64,000 bases of DNA from JADJOY01 sp046331705 [NCBI: bacterium] (lineage in GTDB: Bacteria; JADJOY01). This document shows, in pieces, positions 15,462-23,425 of the stretch; positions within the stretch are counted from its first letter, which is position 1, and the number at the start of each line of letters is the position of its first letter. Under the pieces are notes generated by a model. The model did no database searches, had not been told where the DNA came from, and was given only the letters and a program-made list of their open reading frames with translations. The stretch covers positions 1 to 64,000 of the forward strand of contig JAXLQJ010000032.1 in the NCBI GenBank assembly GCA_046331705.1. Reading direction: 5' to 3'. Made by a program: the position numbers and the translations under genes.

Positions 15462-16592
15462 ATGGTGAACGGCAAGGCAACGGCCAAGGGCACGGCGCGT
15501 TTCGCGAGCCGGTGTCTGGCCCAAGCGCCCGAGGCCGACCCCAAGCCGCCTCATATCGCGCATTTCCGGCTCACCCCCGGCGACGGTCTCACGCTCTCCT
15601 CGATCGGCCTCGGTACCTACCTCGGCAGCCCGGACCCGGCCACGGATCGCGGCTACGCCGAGTGCATGCGGCTCGCGTTCGCGCGTGGCTGCAACGTGGT
15701 CGATACCGCCATCAACTACCGCTTCCAGCGCAGCGAGCGAGCCGTGGGCACGGCGCTCGCCGAGCTGATCCGCGGCAAGCAGGTGTCGCGCGACGAGGTC
15801 TTCGTCTCCACGAAGGGCGGCTACGTCCCCTTCGACGGCCGTCGCCCCGGCGACGGCGAGCAATGGATCGAAGAGGCGTTCGTGCGCACCGGCATCGCGC
15901 GGCGCGAGGATTTCGTGGGGACTCACTGCATCGCCCCCGCGTACCTGCGCGATCAGATCGCCGCGAGCCGCCAGAATCTGGGGCTCGATCGCATCGATCT
16001 CTACTACGTCCACAATCCCGAGGGTCAACGCCCGATCGTCGGCCCCAAGGAGTTCACGCGCAAGATGCACCTCGCCTTCGAGGAGATGGAGGCGGCGGTG
16101 GGGCGCGGCGAGATCACCAGCTACGGCACCGCCACCTGGAACGGCTTCCGTCAGCCGCCCACCGCCCGCGAGCACCTCTCGCTCGCCGAGTTGGTGACCA
16201 TCGCGCGCACCGTGGGTGGCAACAAGCACCATTTCCGGGCCGTGCAGGCGCCGCTCAACGTGAAGATGCCCGAGCTGATCCGCGGCAAGACCCAGGAGGT
16301 CGACGGGGACCGGATGTCGCTGCTCGAGGCGGCCGAGCGGCTGCACATCGCGGTGTTCGCGAGCGCCTCGATCCACCAGGGACGCCTCGCCGCCGGGCTC
16401 GATCGAAACGTGAAGCGCTACTGCACGGGACTCTCGACCGACGCGCAACGGGCGCTGCAGCTGGTGCGCTCGGCTCCCGGCCTCACCACGGCGCTGGTCG
16501 GCATGAGCGATCCCGAGCACGCGCTCGAGAACCTGCTGCTCGCGTCGATCGCGCCGATGGACGCCAAAGCCGCCCTGCCCGCCTTCCGCTGA
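15462..16592 (+). CDS. Aldo/keto reductase family protein
   Basis: A 376-residue (alpha/beta)8 NADPH-dependent reductase. The catalytic tetrad is visible in order: Asp and Tyr in VVDTAINYRF, Lys in VSTKGGYVP, and His in DLYYVHNPE. Late family signatures include SYGTATWNGF and the C-terminal GLTTALVGMSDPEHALEN that binds NADP. It is longer than the usual 320 residues because of a 35-residue N-terminal extension and an insert after strand 3. ATG 15462 (MVNGKATAKG) is preceded by a weak ribosome site. The substrate is unknown. It converges with the UbiB-like gene on the opposite strand, 36 bases away. Confidence 0.85.
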   Translation: MVNGKATAKGTARFASRCLAQAPEADPKPPHIAHFRLTPGDGLTLSSIGLGTYLGSPDPATDRGYAECMRLAFARGCNVVDTAINYRFQRSERAVGTALAELIRGKQVSRDEVFVSTKGGYVPFDGRRPGDGEQWIEEAFVRTGIARREDFVGTHCIAPAYLRDQIAASRQNLGLDRIDLYYVHNPEGQRPIVGPKEFTRKMHLAFEEMEAAVGRGEITSYGTATWNGFRQPPTAREHLSLAELVTIARTVGGNKHHFRAVQAPLNVKMPELIRGKTQEVDGDRMSLLEAAERLHIAVFASASIHQGRLAAGLDRNVKRYCTGLSTDAQRALQLVRSAPGLTTALVGMSDPEHALENLLLASIAPMDAKAALPAFR

Positions 16593-16628
16593 GGCGGTCG
16601 CGGCCAAGCCGAGCGGATCGCGTCGCGC

Positions 16629-18176
16629 TCAGCGAAACGCCGCGGCCAGCGCCGGCGCGATCAGGCCGAAGAAGTCCACCTTCGGGCGGAATCGGAACAC
16701 CAGCCCGCCGAGGGAGGCGAACACGCGCCCCAGCATCACGAAATGCTGCGGCACGTGGGCGATCGGGTTGGCCTGCACCAGCTCGAGCATGCGCCGCATC
16801 TCCGCCTCGGGGTCGAGCGTCGCCAGGTCGAGCCCGCCCTTGGCGCGGAACACGTCGAGGAACATGTCGGCCATCTTCGCCAGCGCTTGCGGATCGTCGC
16901 CGCGGGAGCGAAAGCCGAGCTGGTCGAGGAGCGCGGCGACCTGCTCGCCGCTGCCGCCCAGCACCGCACCGGCGAGCGCGGCGTACGCGCGTCTGAGCTC
17001 GGGTGGATACGTGACCACGCAGCCGAAATCGAAGATCGCGAGCCGGGGGCCGGGAAGCACCAGGAAATTCCCGGGGTGCGGGTCGGCGTGGAAGGCGCCG
17101 TGCTCGAGAACCTGGGTGCAGAACGAGCCGATCAGCGTGGCGAAGAGCCGATCGCGATCGGCCTCGCCCTCGGCGCCGCGGGTCTCGCACGCCTCCAGAT
17201 AGGGCACCAGCCGCTCTCCATCGACGCGCTCGAGGGTCAGCACGCGACGCGCCGTGAGCTGCGGGTGGACGCGCGGAACGCGCACCGTCGGGTGCTCGGC
17301 GAAGCGCGCCGCGAACGCGGCGGCGCGCTCCGCCTCGTCCGAGAAATCGAGCTCCTCGCGGATCGCGCGATCGATCTCGTCCGCGATCGACACGAGATCG
17401 AGCTGGGGAAAGAGCTCGCCGAGGAGTGGCGCGAGGACCTTGAACGCCGCGAGATCCGTGTCGACGTCGCGGGCGACGCCGGGCACCTGCACCTTCACCA
17501 CCACGCGCGTCCCATCGGCCAGCTCGGCGCCGTGGACCTGCGCCAGCGATGCCGCCGCGATCGGCTCGCGCTCGAAGGCCCGAAAGAGCGCGTCGGGAGG
17601 CCCGCCGAGCTCGGATTCGATGGTGGCGGCGATGGCCTCGAACGGGATCGGCGGCACCCGATCCTGGAGCCCGGCGAGCCGCTCCACCCACGGTTCGGGC
17701 AGCAGATCGACGCGGCTGGACGCGAACTGGCCGAGCTTCAAGAGCCCGCCGCGCAGCTCCGTGCAGAGCCGGTAGAAGCGCTCGGCCTCGCGCTCGTGCA
17801 ACCGCTCCAGCGAGCGTGCGCGCGCCTCGGGCGTCAGCCACTCGGCCTTGAGCGCGTGCACCCGGTAAGCGGCGGCGATCTTGAGCACGTCGCCCACGAT
17901 GCGCGCGAAGCGCGGGCTCGCGCGCCAGGCGGCGCGCAGCCCCACCGAGCGCCGCGCCAGCAGCGTGTAGAGCGATTGCGCGTCCGCCGCCACGGCGGAG
18001 GTGTCGCCGAGCGCGTCCGTCACCAGGCGATCGACGTTCGAGAGCACGTTCGCCGCGAGCGCGCTCGAGGCCCCCACCAGGCGCGCGCCGAGGGCGATGC
18101 CCCGGAGCGTCTGGTCGAGCCACGGCGGCATCGGATACCCGGTCTCCGGATCACGCGTCGTCGTGGTCGTGGTCAT
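16629..18176 (-). CDS. ABC1/UbiB-family atypical kinase
   Basis: A 515-residue ABC1/ADCK/UbiB protein-kinase-like ATPase; relatives support ubiquinone and other isoprenoid-lipid metabolism. Diagnostic motifs are the KLGQ nucleotide-gate helix (147-150), the Ala-rich loop AAASLAQVH (207-215) replacing the Gly loop, Lys228 in VVVKVQ, HADPHPGN (363-370) as catalytic loop and DFG (383-385). The C-terminus lacks a clear transmembrane hairpin, unlike E. coli UbiB. Its start overlaps the upstream RHH/zinc-ribbon gene by 26 bases, so expression is probably coupled. Client lipid unknown; no ubiquinone genes are nearby. Confidence 0.88.
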   Translation of the reverse strand: MTTTTTTRDPETGYPMPPWLDQTLRGIALGARLVGASSALAANVLSNVDRLVTDALGDTSAVAADAQSLYTLLARRSVGLRAAWRASPRFARIVGDVLKIAAAYRVHALKAEWLTPEARARSLERLHEREAERFYRLCTELRGGLLKLGQFASSRVDLLPEPWVERLAGLQDRVPPIPFEAIAATIESELGGPPDALFRAFEREPIAAASLAQVHGAELADGTRVVVKVQVPGVARDVDTDLAAFKVLAPLLGELFPQLDLVSIADEIDRAIREELDFSDEAERAAAFAARFAEHPTVRVPRVHPQLTARRVLTLERVDGERLVPYLEACETRGAEGEADRDRLFATLIGSFCTQVLEHGAFHADPHPGNFLVLPGPRLAIFDFGCVVTYPPELRRAYAALAGAVLGGSGEQVAALLDQLGFRSRGDDPQALAKMADMFLDVFRAKGGLDLATLDPEAEMRRMLELVQANPIAHVPQHFVMLGRVFASLGGLVFRFRPKVDFFGLIAPALAAAFR

Positions 18177-18645
18177 CGCTGAGCTCCTCCTTCAGGCATT
18201 TGGGGCAGATCACGGTGCGCGGACCGGGCACCTCGCGAACCGCGACGGCGCCCTTGCTGCCCTTCGCCAGGATCTTGTTGCAGCGCTCGCAGACCGCGTT
18301 CACGGCCAACATCGACTCCTGCCAACCCACGATCGGGCTCGGCGACGCGGTGGGCGCGGCGCGAACGCGGCCCTGGCCGGAGACGCGCGCGTCGGCGTGC
18401 GTGGCGCGCGCTTTGGGCTCCGGCTCGCCGCGCGCCGAGCGCGCGATGTTGGCGCTGTCGGAGAGCACGTCCTCGACCAGCCCGAACGTGTTGAGCAGGA
18501 TGTTGCGCACCAGGTTCGACACCGAGAGCCCCAGGCTCGCGGCCTTGGTGCGCAGCTCCTGGTCGAGGGTCTCCGAGATGCGCGCGTGGAGCACCTTTTC
18601 CTTGAGCTCGCGCTCGTCTTTCTCGTCCCGTTCGTCCGCTGCCAT
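18151..18645 (-). CDS. Ribbon-helix-helix-like protein with C-terminal zinc ribbon
   Basis: A 164-residue protein that I do not recognise as a named family. Residues about 18-55 (VLHARISETLDQELRTKAAS, then LGLSVSNLVRNILLN) have the strand-helix-helix pattern of MetJ/Arc-type DNA-binding proteins. A disordered Ala/Pro/Arg linker follows, then a zinc-ribbon-like pair C119-x2-C122 and C147-x2-C150. The tail is Asp/His-rich (DDHDHDDA). A strong GGAGG ribosome site precedes ATG 18645. The stop lies inside the UbiB-like gene. A palindrome just upstream suggests DNA binding and autoregulation, which is inference. The acidic-His tail could also bind metal. Confidence 0.6.
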   Translation of the reverse strand: MAADERDEKDERELKEKVLHARISETLDQELRTKAASLGLSVSNLVRNILLNTFGLVEDVLSDSANIARSARGEPEPKARATHADARVSGQGRVRAAPTASPSPIVGWQESMLAVNAVCERCNKILAKGSKGAVAVREVPGPRTVICPKCLKEELSDDHDHDDA

Positions 18646-18658
18646 CCGTCGGCCTCCG

Positions 18659-18707
18659 AAGTATCACGTTGTGACACATTGATCGCACATGTAACACGAG
18701 CCGTCAA
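18659..18707 (-). promoter_or_regulatory. Promoter/operator region of the RHH-UbiB operon
   Basis: This tract is AT-rich relative to its surroundings. It holds a perfect 9-base palindrome, TGTGACACA (18670-18678), an adjacent TCAC-gtt-GTGA inverted repeat (18664-18674), and an ACATGT element about ten bases further out. A candidate -35, TTGACG on the minus strand, is at 18707-18702. Short palindromes near the start of an RHH-type gene fit autoregulation by that protein. No clear -10 could be fixed. Confidence 0.4.
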
Positions 18708-20221
18708 GGGGATGCGGCGACGATCGACGGGGTGTCCGGCGCCGGCAGCTCACAGCCCACGCCAGCGCGTCCGTACGGCACGCGCAGGATCGAGTTGCCG
18801 ACCCGTACGCCCAGCGTCCGCGCATCGAGATCCGCGGGCGGCAGCTGCGCCAAGGGGGTATCCGCGAAGGGTCCCCAGAAGACCTCGGCCATCACGGGGA
18901 ACCAATCCGCGCGCTCGGGCGGCGCGCGCCCGACCACCGGACGCACCGAGGGATCGTCGATCATGCGCTGGGTGAGCTGCCGCCATTGACAGAGCATCTC
19001 GCGCTTCGCGTCGACGTACGGATCCTCGAAGCGCGCTGCGGCGGCGACGAGCACCAGCGCCGCGAGCGCGCTCGGGAGCGCGCGCAGCCAAGGCTCGATC
19101 CGGCGCCGTGCCCACGCACCGCCGAGCCCGCGCCAGCGCCACGGGAACGCGCCGCTCACGAGCACCGCGACCGCGATCGGGTAGGCAACCTGCGCCTGGA
19201 AGATCGCGCGGTCCAGGTTGACCGGCGCGGTGAGCACGACGTCGACGACGGCCAGTGACGCGAGCGCGACGGCGGTCGCGGACTCGGCGTCGCGGCGGCG
19301 CAGCATCGCCAGCACGGCGCGCAGCGCGAGCACCGCGAGCGCTGCGCGTAGCACCGCGCACGCGACCCACGAATCGAGAAGCGGCGGCGCCAGGAAGCCG
19401 TAGAAACGCGCGTCCAAGGTGCTCGGCAATCGCCACACCAGCGCCGACCACGTCCGCGCCAGCGACTCCACGGAGAAGAGCCCCGAGCTCGCCGTAGGCT
19501 GGTGCGGCGCGAGCGCCAGCGCGTAGTAGACGATCGAGAGCCCCGTGCACGCGAGCAAGGCTTCGACGACACGCCGACCGCGCTCCGCGATCGGCGCCAG
19601 CAGCATCACGGCGAGCGGTAGCGGAAAGAGCAGCGTGGAGTTCTTCGACAGCCACGAGAGCGCGAACAGCACGCACGCCGCGGTCGCGAGCCAGACGCTG
19701 GGCGGTCGCCGGTCGGCGCACGCCCGCAGCGCCACCAGCAGCGTCGCCAGCTCGAAGAGCAGCGCCAGCACGTAGGCGATGCAGCTCGCCCAGCCGGCGA
19801 CCAGCGCGAACGCCGCGGTTCGCGCGAGGTACGCGACGGCGAGCAAGCCCAGCGCCGGACGCCGCGTGGCGTGCGTGACGATCTCGAACGCGAGCGCCCC
19901 GACCGCGAAGAGCAGCACCACTTGCGCGAGATCGAACGCCACGGGGTCGAACCCGACGAGCGCGTGCATCGCCACGAAGTAGACGCGCCAGCTCACCGGC
20001 TGGAAGTACCAATGAACGGGCTCGGTCAGGCGCTCGAGACCCAGCTGGCGAACGCCGTTCAGGAATGCCCAGTCGTCACCCCAGAAGAAGTGGACGGGGA
20101 TGCGCTGATGGACGAGCCAGGCGCCCACGGCGCACGCGGCATGGGCGATCACGCGCGGGATGCGATTCCGCCGCCGATCCACGACCCGCTCCGGCTCGGG
20201 AGACGGCGCGAGCGGCGTCAT
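18704..20221 (-). CDS. Polytopic membrane protein, GT-C glycosyltransferase-like
   Basis: A 505-residue protein with about ten hydrophobic segments, including VVLLFAVGALAFEIV, LGLLAVAYLARTAAFALVAG, CIAYVLALLFELATLLVAL and AALAVLALRAVLAML. An early FFWGDDWAFLNGV segment sits in the first periplasmic loop; an acidic motif there is the catalytic hallmark of GT-C transferases that use polyprenyl-linked sugars. A soluble C-terminal region of about 100 residues follows the last helix. The exact donor and acceptor are unknown. Its ATG overlaps the stop of the HEAT-repeat gene by four bases (20218-20221), so the two proteins are probably made together. Confidence 0.65.
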   Translation of the reverse strand: MTPLAPSPEPERVVDRRRNRIPRVIAHAACAVGAWLVHQRIPVHFFWGDDWAFLNGVRQLGLERLTEPVHWYFQPVSWRVYFVAMHALVGFDPVAFDLAQVVLLFAVGALAFEIVTHATRRPALGLLAVAYLARTAAFALVAGWASCIAYVLALLFELATLLVALRACADRRPPSVWLATAACVLFALSWLSKNSTLLFPLPLAVMLLAPIAERGRRVVEALLACTGLSIVYYALALAPHQPTASSGLFSVESLARTWSALVWRLPSTLDARFYGFLAPPLLDSWVACAVLRAALAVLALRAVLAMLRRRDAESATAVALASLAVVDVVLTAPVNLDRAIFQAQVAYPIAVAVLVSGAFPWRWRGLGGAWARRRIEPWLRALPSALAALVLVAAAARFEDPYVDAKREMLCQWRQLTQRMIDDPSVRPVVGRAPPERADWFPVMAEVFWGPFADTPLAQLPPADLDARTLGVRVGNSILRVPYGRAGVGCELPAPDTPSIVAASP

Positions 20222-21402
20222 GGCGCGGCGCGGACCGGCGCGCTCGGCGCGTCCACCTCGCGGCAGCTCTCGGCGGGACGGTCACCCGTCGCGACTGCGG
20301 CCCTGCATGCGATCGCCGCCACCTCGACGTCTGGATCCGTCCGCGCTCGCGACAACGCTTGGCGCGCACCCGCCGAAGAGCTCGCACGCTGGGCGAGCAG
20401 CGCCGCGGCAAGGCGCCGGACTGGCGGCGCGGCCTCGGCGAGTGCCACTCCAAGGGCTTCGGTGGCGCCGTCGCCCATGTCGTCGAGCACCTGCAACGCC
20501 GCCGTCGTCCGGCGATCGCCCGCCGCCGCGACATCGAGCAGTCCCGGCACGCTCGGCGCCCCGATCGCCGCCAGCGCCGCGCCCGCGTGGCCCGCGTCCG
20601 CGGCATCGCCCGTGCGCAGCCGCGCGAGCAGCGGGCCCGCTGCAGGCGCCGCGGCGGGTCCGATCGCCCGCAACGCCGCGGTGGTGCGGCGGAAGAGATC
20701 GGCGTTTCGGTACTCACGCGCCAGCGTGACGAGCGCCGGCACCGCGGGCGCTGCGCGCGGGCCCATGTTCGTCACGACCAGCAATGCCCACGCGCAGCGC
20801 GCGGAATCCACTCCGGTGAGGCGCCTCACGATCGCCGGAGGTGGTGCGGGGGAGACCCGCGCGAGCGCCGCGACGGCCTCGCGACGAACCCATTCTTCGT
20901 CGACGTCCAGCCGTTCGACCAGCGCAGCGACCACCGGCTCGCTGGCATCCGCCGTGCGCCCGAGCGCCCACGCGGCGCTCGCTCGCACCACGGCTGCGGG
21001 ATCGCGAAGCGCGCCCAGCAGATCGGCAACGGCCGGACCGGCCTCGCTGCCGAGCAACCCGAGCCCGATGCACGCTCGTTCCCGCGCGGCCGGCAAGCGC
21101 GCACGCAGCGCCGCGCGCAGCGTCGCGAGCCCGTCACCATGCGCCCGTGCCACCACCGGGAGCGCCAGCTCCCCCGCGAGCCAATCGTCCTCGACGAGCG
21201 CGGCGTGCGCGGCGGCGAGCCGCGAGGGGCGCTCGTCGAGGACCGCGAGCGCTGCCGCCCAGTCGCGATCCCACGAACGGGGATCGGCGGCGGGCGCCGC
21301 CGGGCTCGCGAACGAGAGCGCGCGCAGGCTCAGCCACACCCCGGCGAGCGCCCCGAGCGCCGTGGCGAAGGCGCGCGCGAGGCGTACCGCACAGACCCTC
21401 AA
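20218..21402 (-). CDS. HEAT-repeat protein with N-terminal membrane anchor
   Basis: A 394-residue Ala-rich protein. The N-terminus (RLARAFATALGALAGVWLSLRAL) is a likely signal anchor. From about residue 85 onward there are repeated helix pairs of 30-40 residues with the HEAT/PBS pattern: DLLGALRDPAAVVRASAAWALG, DVDEEWVRREAVAALARV, RRTTAALRAIGPAAAPAAG, GHAGAALAAIGAPSVPG and VRRLAAALLAQRA. HEAT solenoids bind other proteins, so it may scaffold a complex. It is translationally coupled to the GT-C-like gene downstream, the best clue to a partner. The stretch 21403-21530 contains no supported gene. Confidence 0.7.
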   Translation of the reverse strand: MRVCAVRLARAFATALGALAGVWLSLRALSFASPAAPAADPRSWDRDWAAALAVLDERPSRLAAAHAALVEDDWLAGELALPVVARAHGDGLATLRAALRARLPAARERACIGLGLLGSEAGPAVADLLGALRDPAAVVRASAAWALGRTADASEPVVAALVERLDVDEEWVRREAVAALARVSPAPPPAIVRRLTGVDSARCAWALLVVTNMGPRAAPAVPALVTLAREYRNADLFRRTTAALRAIGPAAAPAAGPLLARLRTGDAADAGHAGAALAAIGAPSVPGLLDVAAAGDRRTTAALQVLDDMGDGATEALGVALAEAAPPVRRLAAALLAQRASSSAGARQALSRARTDPDVEVAAIACRAAVATGDRPAESCREVDAPSAPVRAAP

Positions 21403-21530
21403 GGCGCTCCGCCGCCGGACCGCGAGCGGCCCACCGAAGCGATTCGCCGACCCGCGCGCCGTACCACGCGGTCAGCCGCCTCCCGCCGACCGCCGCACCA
21501 TTCGAGGCCTCGTCCGGCGCTCGGCCTCGC

Positions 21531-22436
21531 TCACGGCGTCTCCGCCAGCACGTCCGGAATCGTGGGTCGCGCCCGCGCCGCGAACGCCAGCACCAGCGGC
21601 CCCAGGATCGAGAGCGCGATGCCCACGCCCCGTGGAAGGTCGAATCGTTCGCCGAAGACCCACGCGGCGGCGAGCATCGGCACCACGGTGGTCACGCCGG
21701 TGCAGATCGGCGTGACCAGCGCGACGCGGCCGTGCGAGAACGCCGCTTGCACGAACACCGTTCCGAGGATCACCCACAAGAGCACGGCGTAGAGCGGCGC
21801 GCTCGACAGCACGTGCAGCCAGGAGCGCAGCGAGCGCAGATCGAGGTGGCCGAGCGCCTCGCCGGCGTGCCAGGTCATCACCTTCATGTAGAGATTCTGC
21901 AGGCCGAAGGAGAGCCCGGCGGCGAGCGACAGCAGGAACTCGACGCTGATCGCGCCCCGCCCCGCCCGCCCGGCGAGCTGCGCCATCGCGATGAGCGTCG
22001 CGGCACCCACGGTGATTCCCGCCAGCGGCAGCAGCGCCGGCCGCAGCGACGTGCTCTCGAGCGGGGAGAGCGACACGACCACGGCCCCCGCGATGCCGAT
22101 GCCCACTCCCACCCACTCCCAGCGACCCAAGCGCTCGCCGAAGAAACCGAGCCCGATGGTCATCGCCCACAGATTGCTGGTGTTGAAGAGCGGCTGCACC
22201 AAGCTCAGATCGCCTTCGGCCATGGCCTGGACTTGCACCAGCCCCCCGCCCACTCCGAGCGCCATCCCCGCCAACCACACCCAGTTTCCGAGCAGGGCCC
22301 GCACGATGGTGCGCCAGCGGTGCAGCAAGGTCCCGAACGCGATCTCCGGGAACTCGCTCGCGACGCCGTGCTTCTGAAGCGAGAAGCCCACGCCGATCAT
22401 GGCGGCGGACGAGAGAGCGAGCACCACGGCATTCAT
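21531..22436 (-). CDS. EamA/DMT-superfamily membrane transporter
   Basis: A 301-residue inner-membrane protein with about ten predicted helices arranged as two repeated halves, typical of the drug/metabolite transporter superfamily. The first half has VQPLFNTSNLWAMTIGLGFFGERLG, whose GERLG end is the conserved loop before helix 5. The second half repeats it as LVTPICTGVTTVVPMLAAAWVFGERFD. Substrate and direction are not deducible; family members export amino acids or metabolites, or sense Mg (NIPA-like). ATG 22436 is divergent from the luciferase-like gene at 22511, leaving a 74-base shared promoter region. Confidence 0.78.
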   Translation of the reverse strand: MNAVVLALSSAAMIGVGFSLQKHGVASEFPEIAFGTLLHRWRTIVRALLGNWVWLAGMALGVGGGLVQVQAMAEGDLSLVQPLFNTSNLWAMTIGLGFFGERLGRWEWVGVGIGIAGAVVVSLSPLESTSLRPALLPLAGITVGAATLIAMAQLAGRAGRGAISVEFLLSLAAGLSFGLQNLYMKVMTWHAGEALGHLDLRSLRSWLHVLSSAPLYAVLLWVILGTVFVQAAFSHGRVALVTPICTGVTTVVPMLAAAWVFGERFDLPRGVGIALSILGPLVLAFAARARPTIPDVLAETP

Positions 22437-22510
22437 GAGCGGGTTCCCCGAAGGCGCGACACCGTAGTATTCCTAGGCGATCGTCCGCTGCAACCCGGAG
22501 GCTCTCCTTC

Positions 22511-23389
22511 ATGAAGATCGGACTGTTCGCGGGGCTCGCCAGCCCCTTCGCCACTCGTGACGTGGTGCTCGCGCTGGCGCGCGGCGCCGACGAGCGCGGC
22601 TTCCACTCGATCTGGCTCGGCGAGCACGTGCTGCTCTTCGACGAGTACCGCTCCCGCTACCCGTATTCGGAGGAAGGCCGGCTCCCGGGAAGCGCCGAGA
22701 ACGGCATGCTGGAGCAGTTCACCGCGCTCTCGTTCATGGCGGCGGTCACCAGCCGCATCCGCCTCGCCACCGGCATCTGCCTGGTGCCGCAGCGCAACCC
22801 GATCTACACCGCCAAGGAAGTCGCCGCGGTCGACTGGCTCTCGGGAGGGCGCTTCGACTTCGGCGTGGGCGTCGGCTGGCTGGAGGAGGAGTTCCAGGCG
22901 CTGGGCGTACCGTTCGAGCGGCGCGGCGCCCGCTGTCGCGACTACCTGGCGCTCATGAAGAAGCTCTGGAGCGAGCCCGTCGCCGAGCACGCCAGCGAGT
23001 TCTGGAGGCTGCCCAAGAGCTACCAGGACCCCAAGCCGCTCCAGCAGCCCCATCCGCCCATCCACTTCGGCGGCGAGAGCGACGCCGCGCTCAAGCGTGT
23101 CGCCGACCTCGGGCAGGGCTGGCACGGCTTCTCGCTTCAGCCCGAGGGAGTGGCCGAGCGGCTCGCCGCGCTCGAGCGAATGCTCGCCGAGCGCGGCCGC
23201 AAGCGCAGCGAGATCGAGGTCACGATCTGCCCGTACTTCACCGGCATCGACCTCGACAAGGTCAAGCGCTACCGCGACGCCGGCGTCGACCAGGTCACGA
23301 TCCTCTTCTTCGCACCCAGCCCCGACCTGGTCGAGCCGACCCTCGACTCGCTCGTCGAAGAGATCCTCGAGCCCGCCCGCGCGCTCTAG
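22511..23389 (+). CDS. LLM-class F420-dependent-type oxidoreductase
   Basis: A 292-residue luciferase-superfamily protein, shorter than the one at 7987. Blocks include GFHSIWLGEHVLLFDEY, TGICLVPQRNPIYTAKEVA, VDWLSGGRFDFGVGVGW and HPPIHFGGESDAALKRVA. This set matches the TIGR03619-type F420-dependent subgroup, as I remember it, more than classical FMN luciferases. It would use reduced F420 or FMN for hydride or oxygen chemistry. A GGAGG-like site (CCGGAGG, 22496-22502) precedes ATG 22511. No F420 biosynthesis gene is in the window, so the cofactor is inferred. Confidence 0.82.
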   Translation: MKIGLFAGLASPFATRDVVLALARGADERGFHSIWLGEHVLLFDEYRSRYPYSEEGRLPGSAENGMLEQFTALSFMAAVTSRIRLATGICLVPQRNPIYTAKEVAAVDWLSGGRFDFGVGVGWLEEEFQALGVPFERRGARCRDYLALMKKLWSEPVAEHASEFWRLPKSYQDPKPLQQPHPPIHFGGESDAALKRVADLGQGWHGFSLQPEGVAERLAALERMLAERGRKRSEIEVTICPYFTGIDLDKVKRYRDAGVDQVTILFFAPSPDLVEPTLDSLVEEILEPARAL

Positions 23390-23425
23390 GGTCGCCGCGG
23401 ATGCTCGTCGCGCCCGTGGTGAGCG

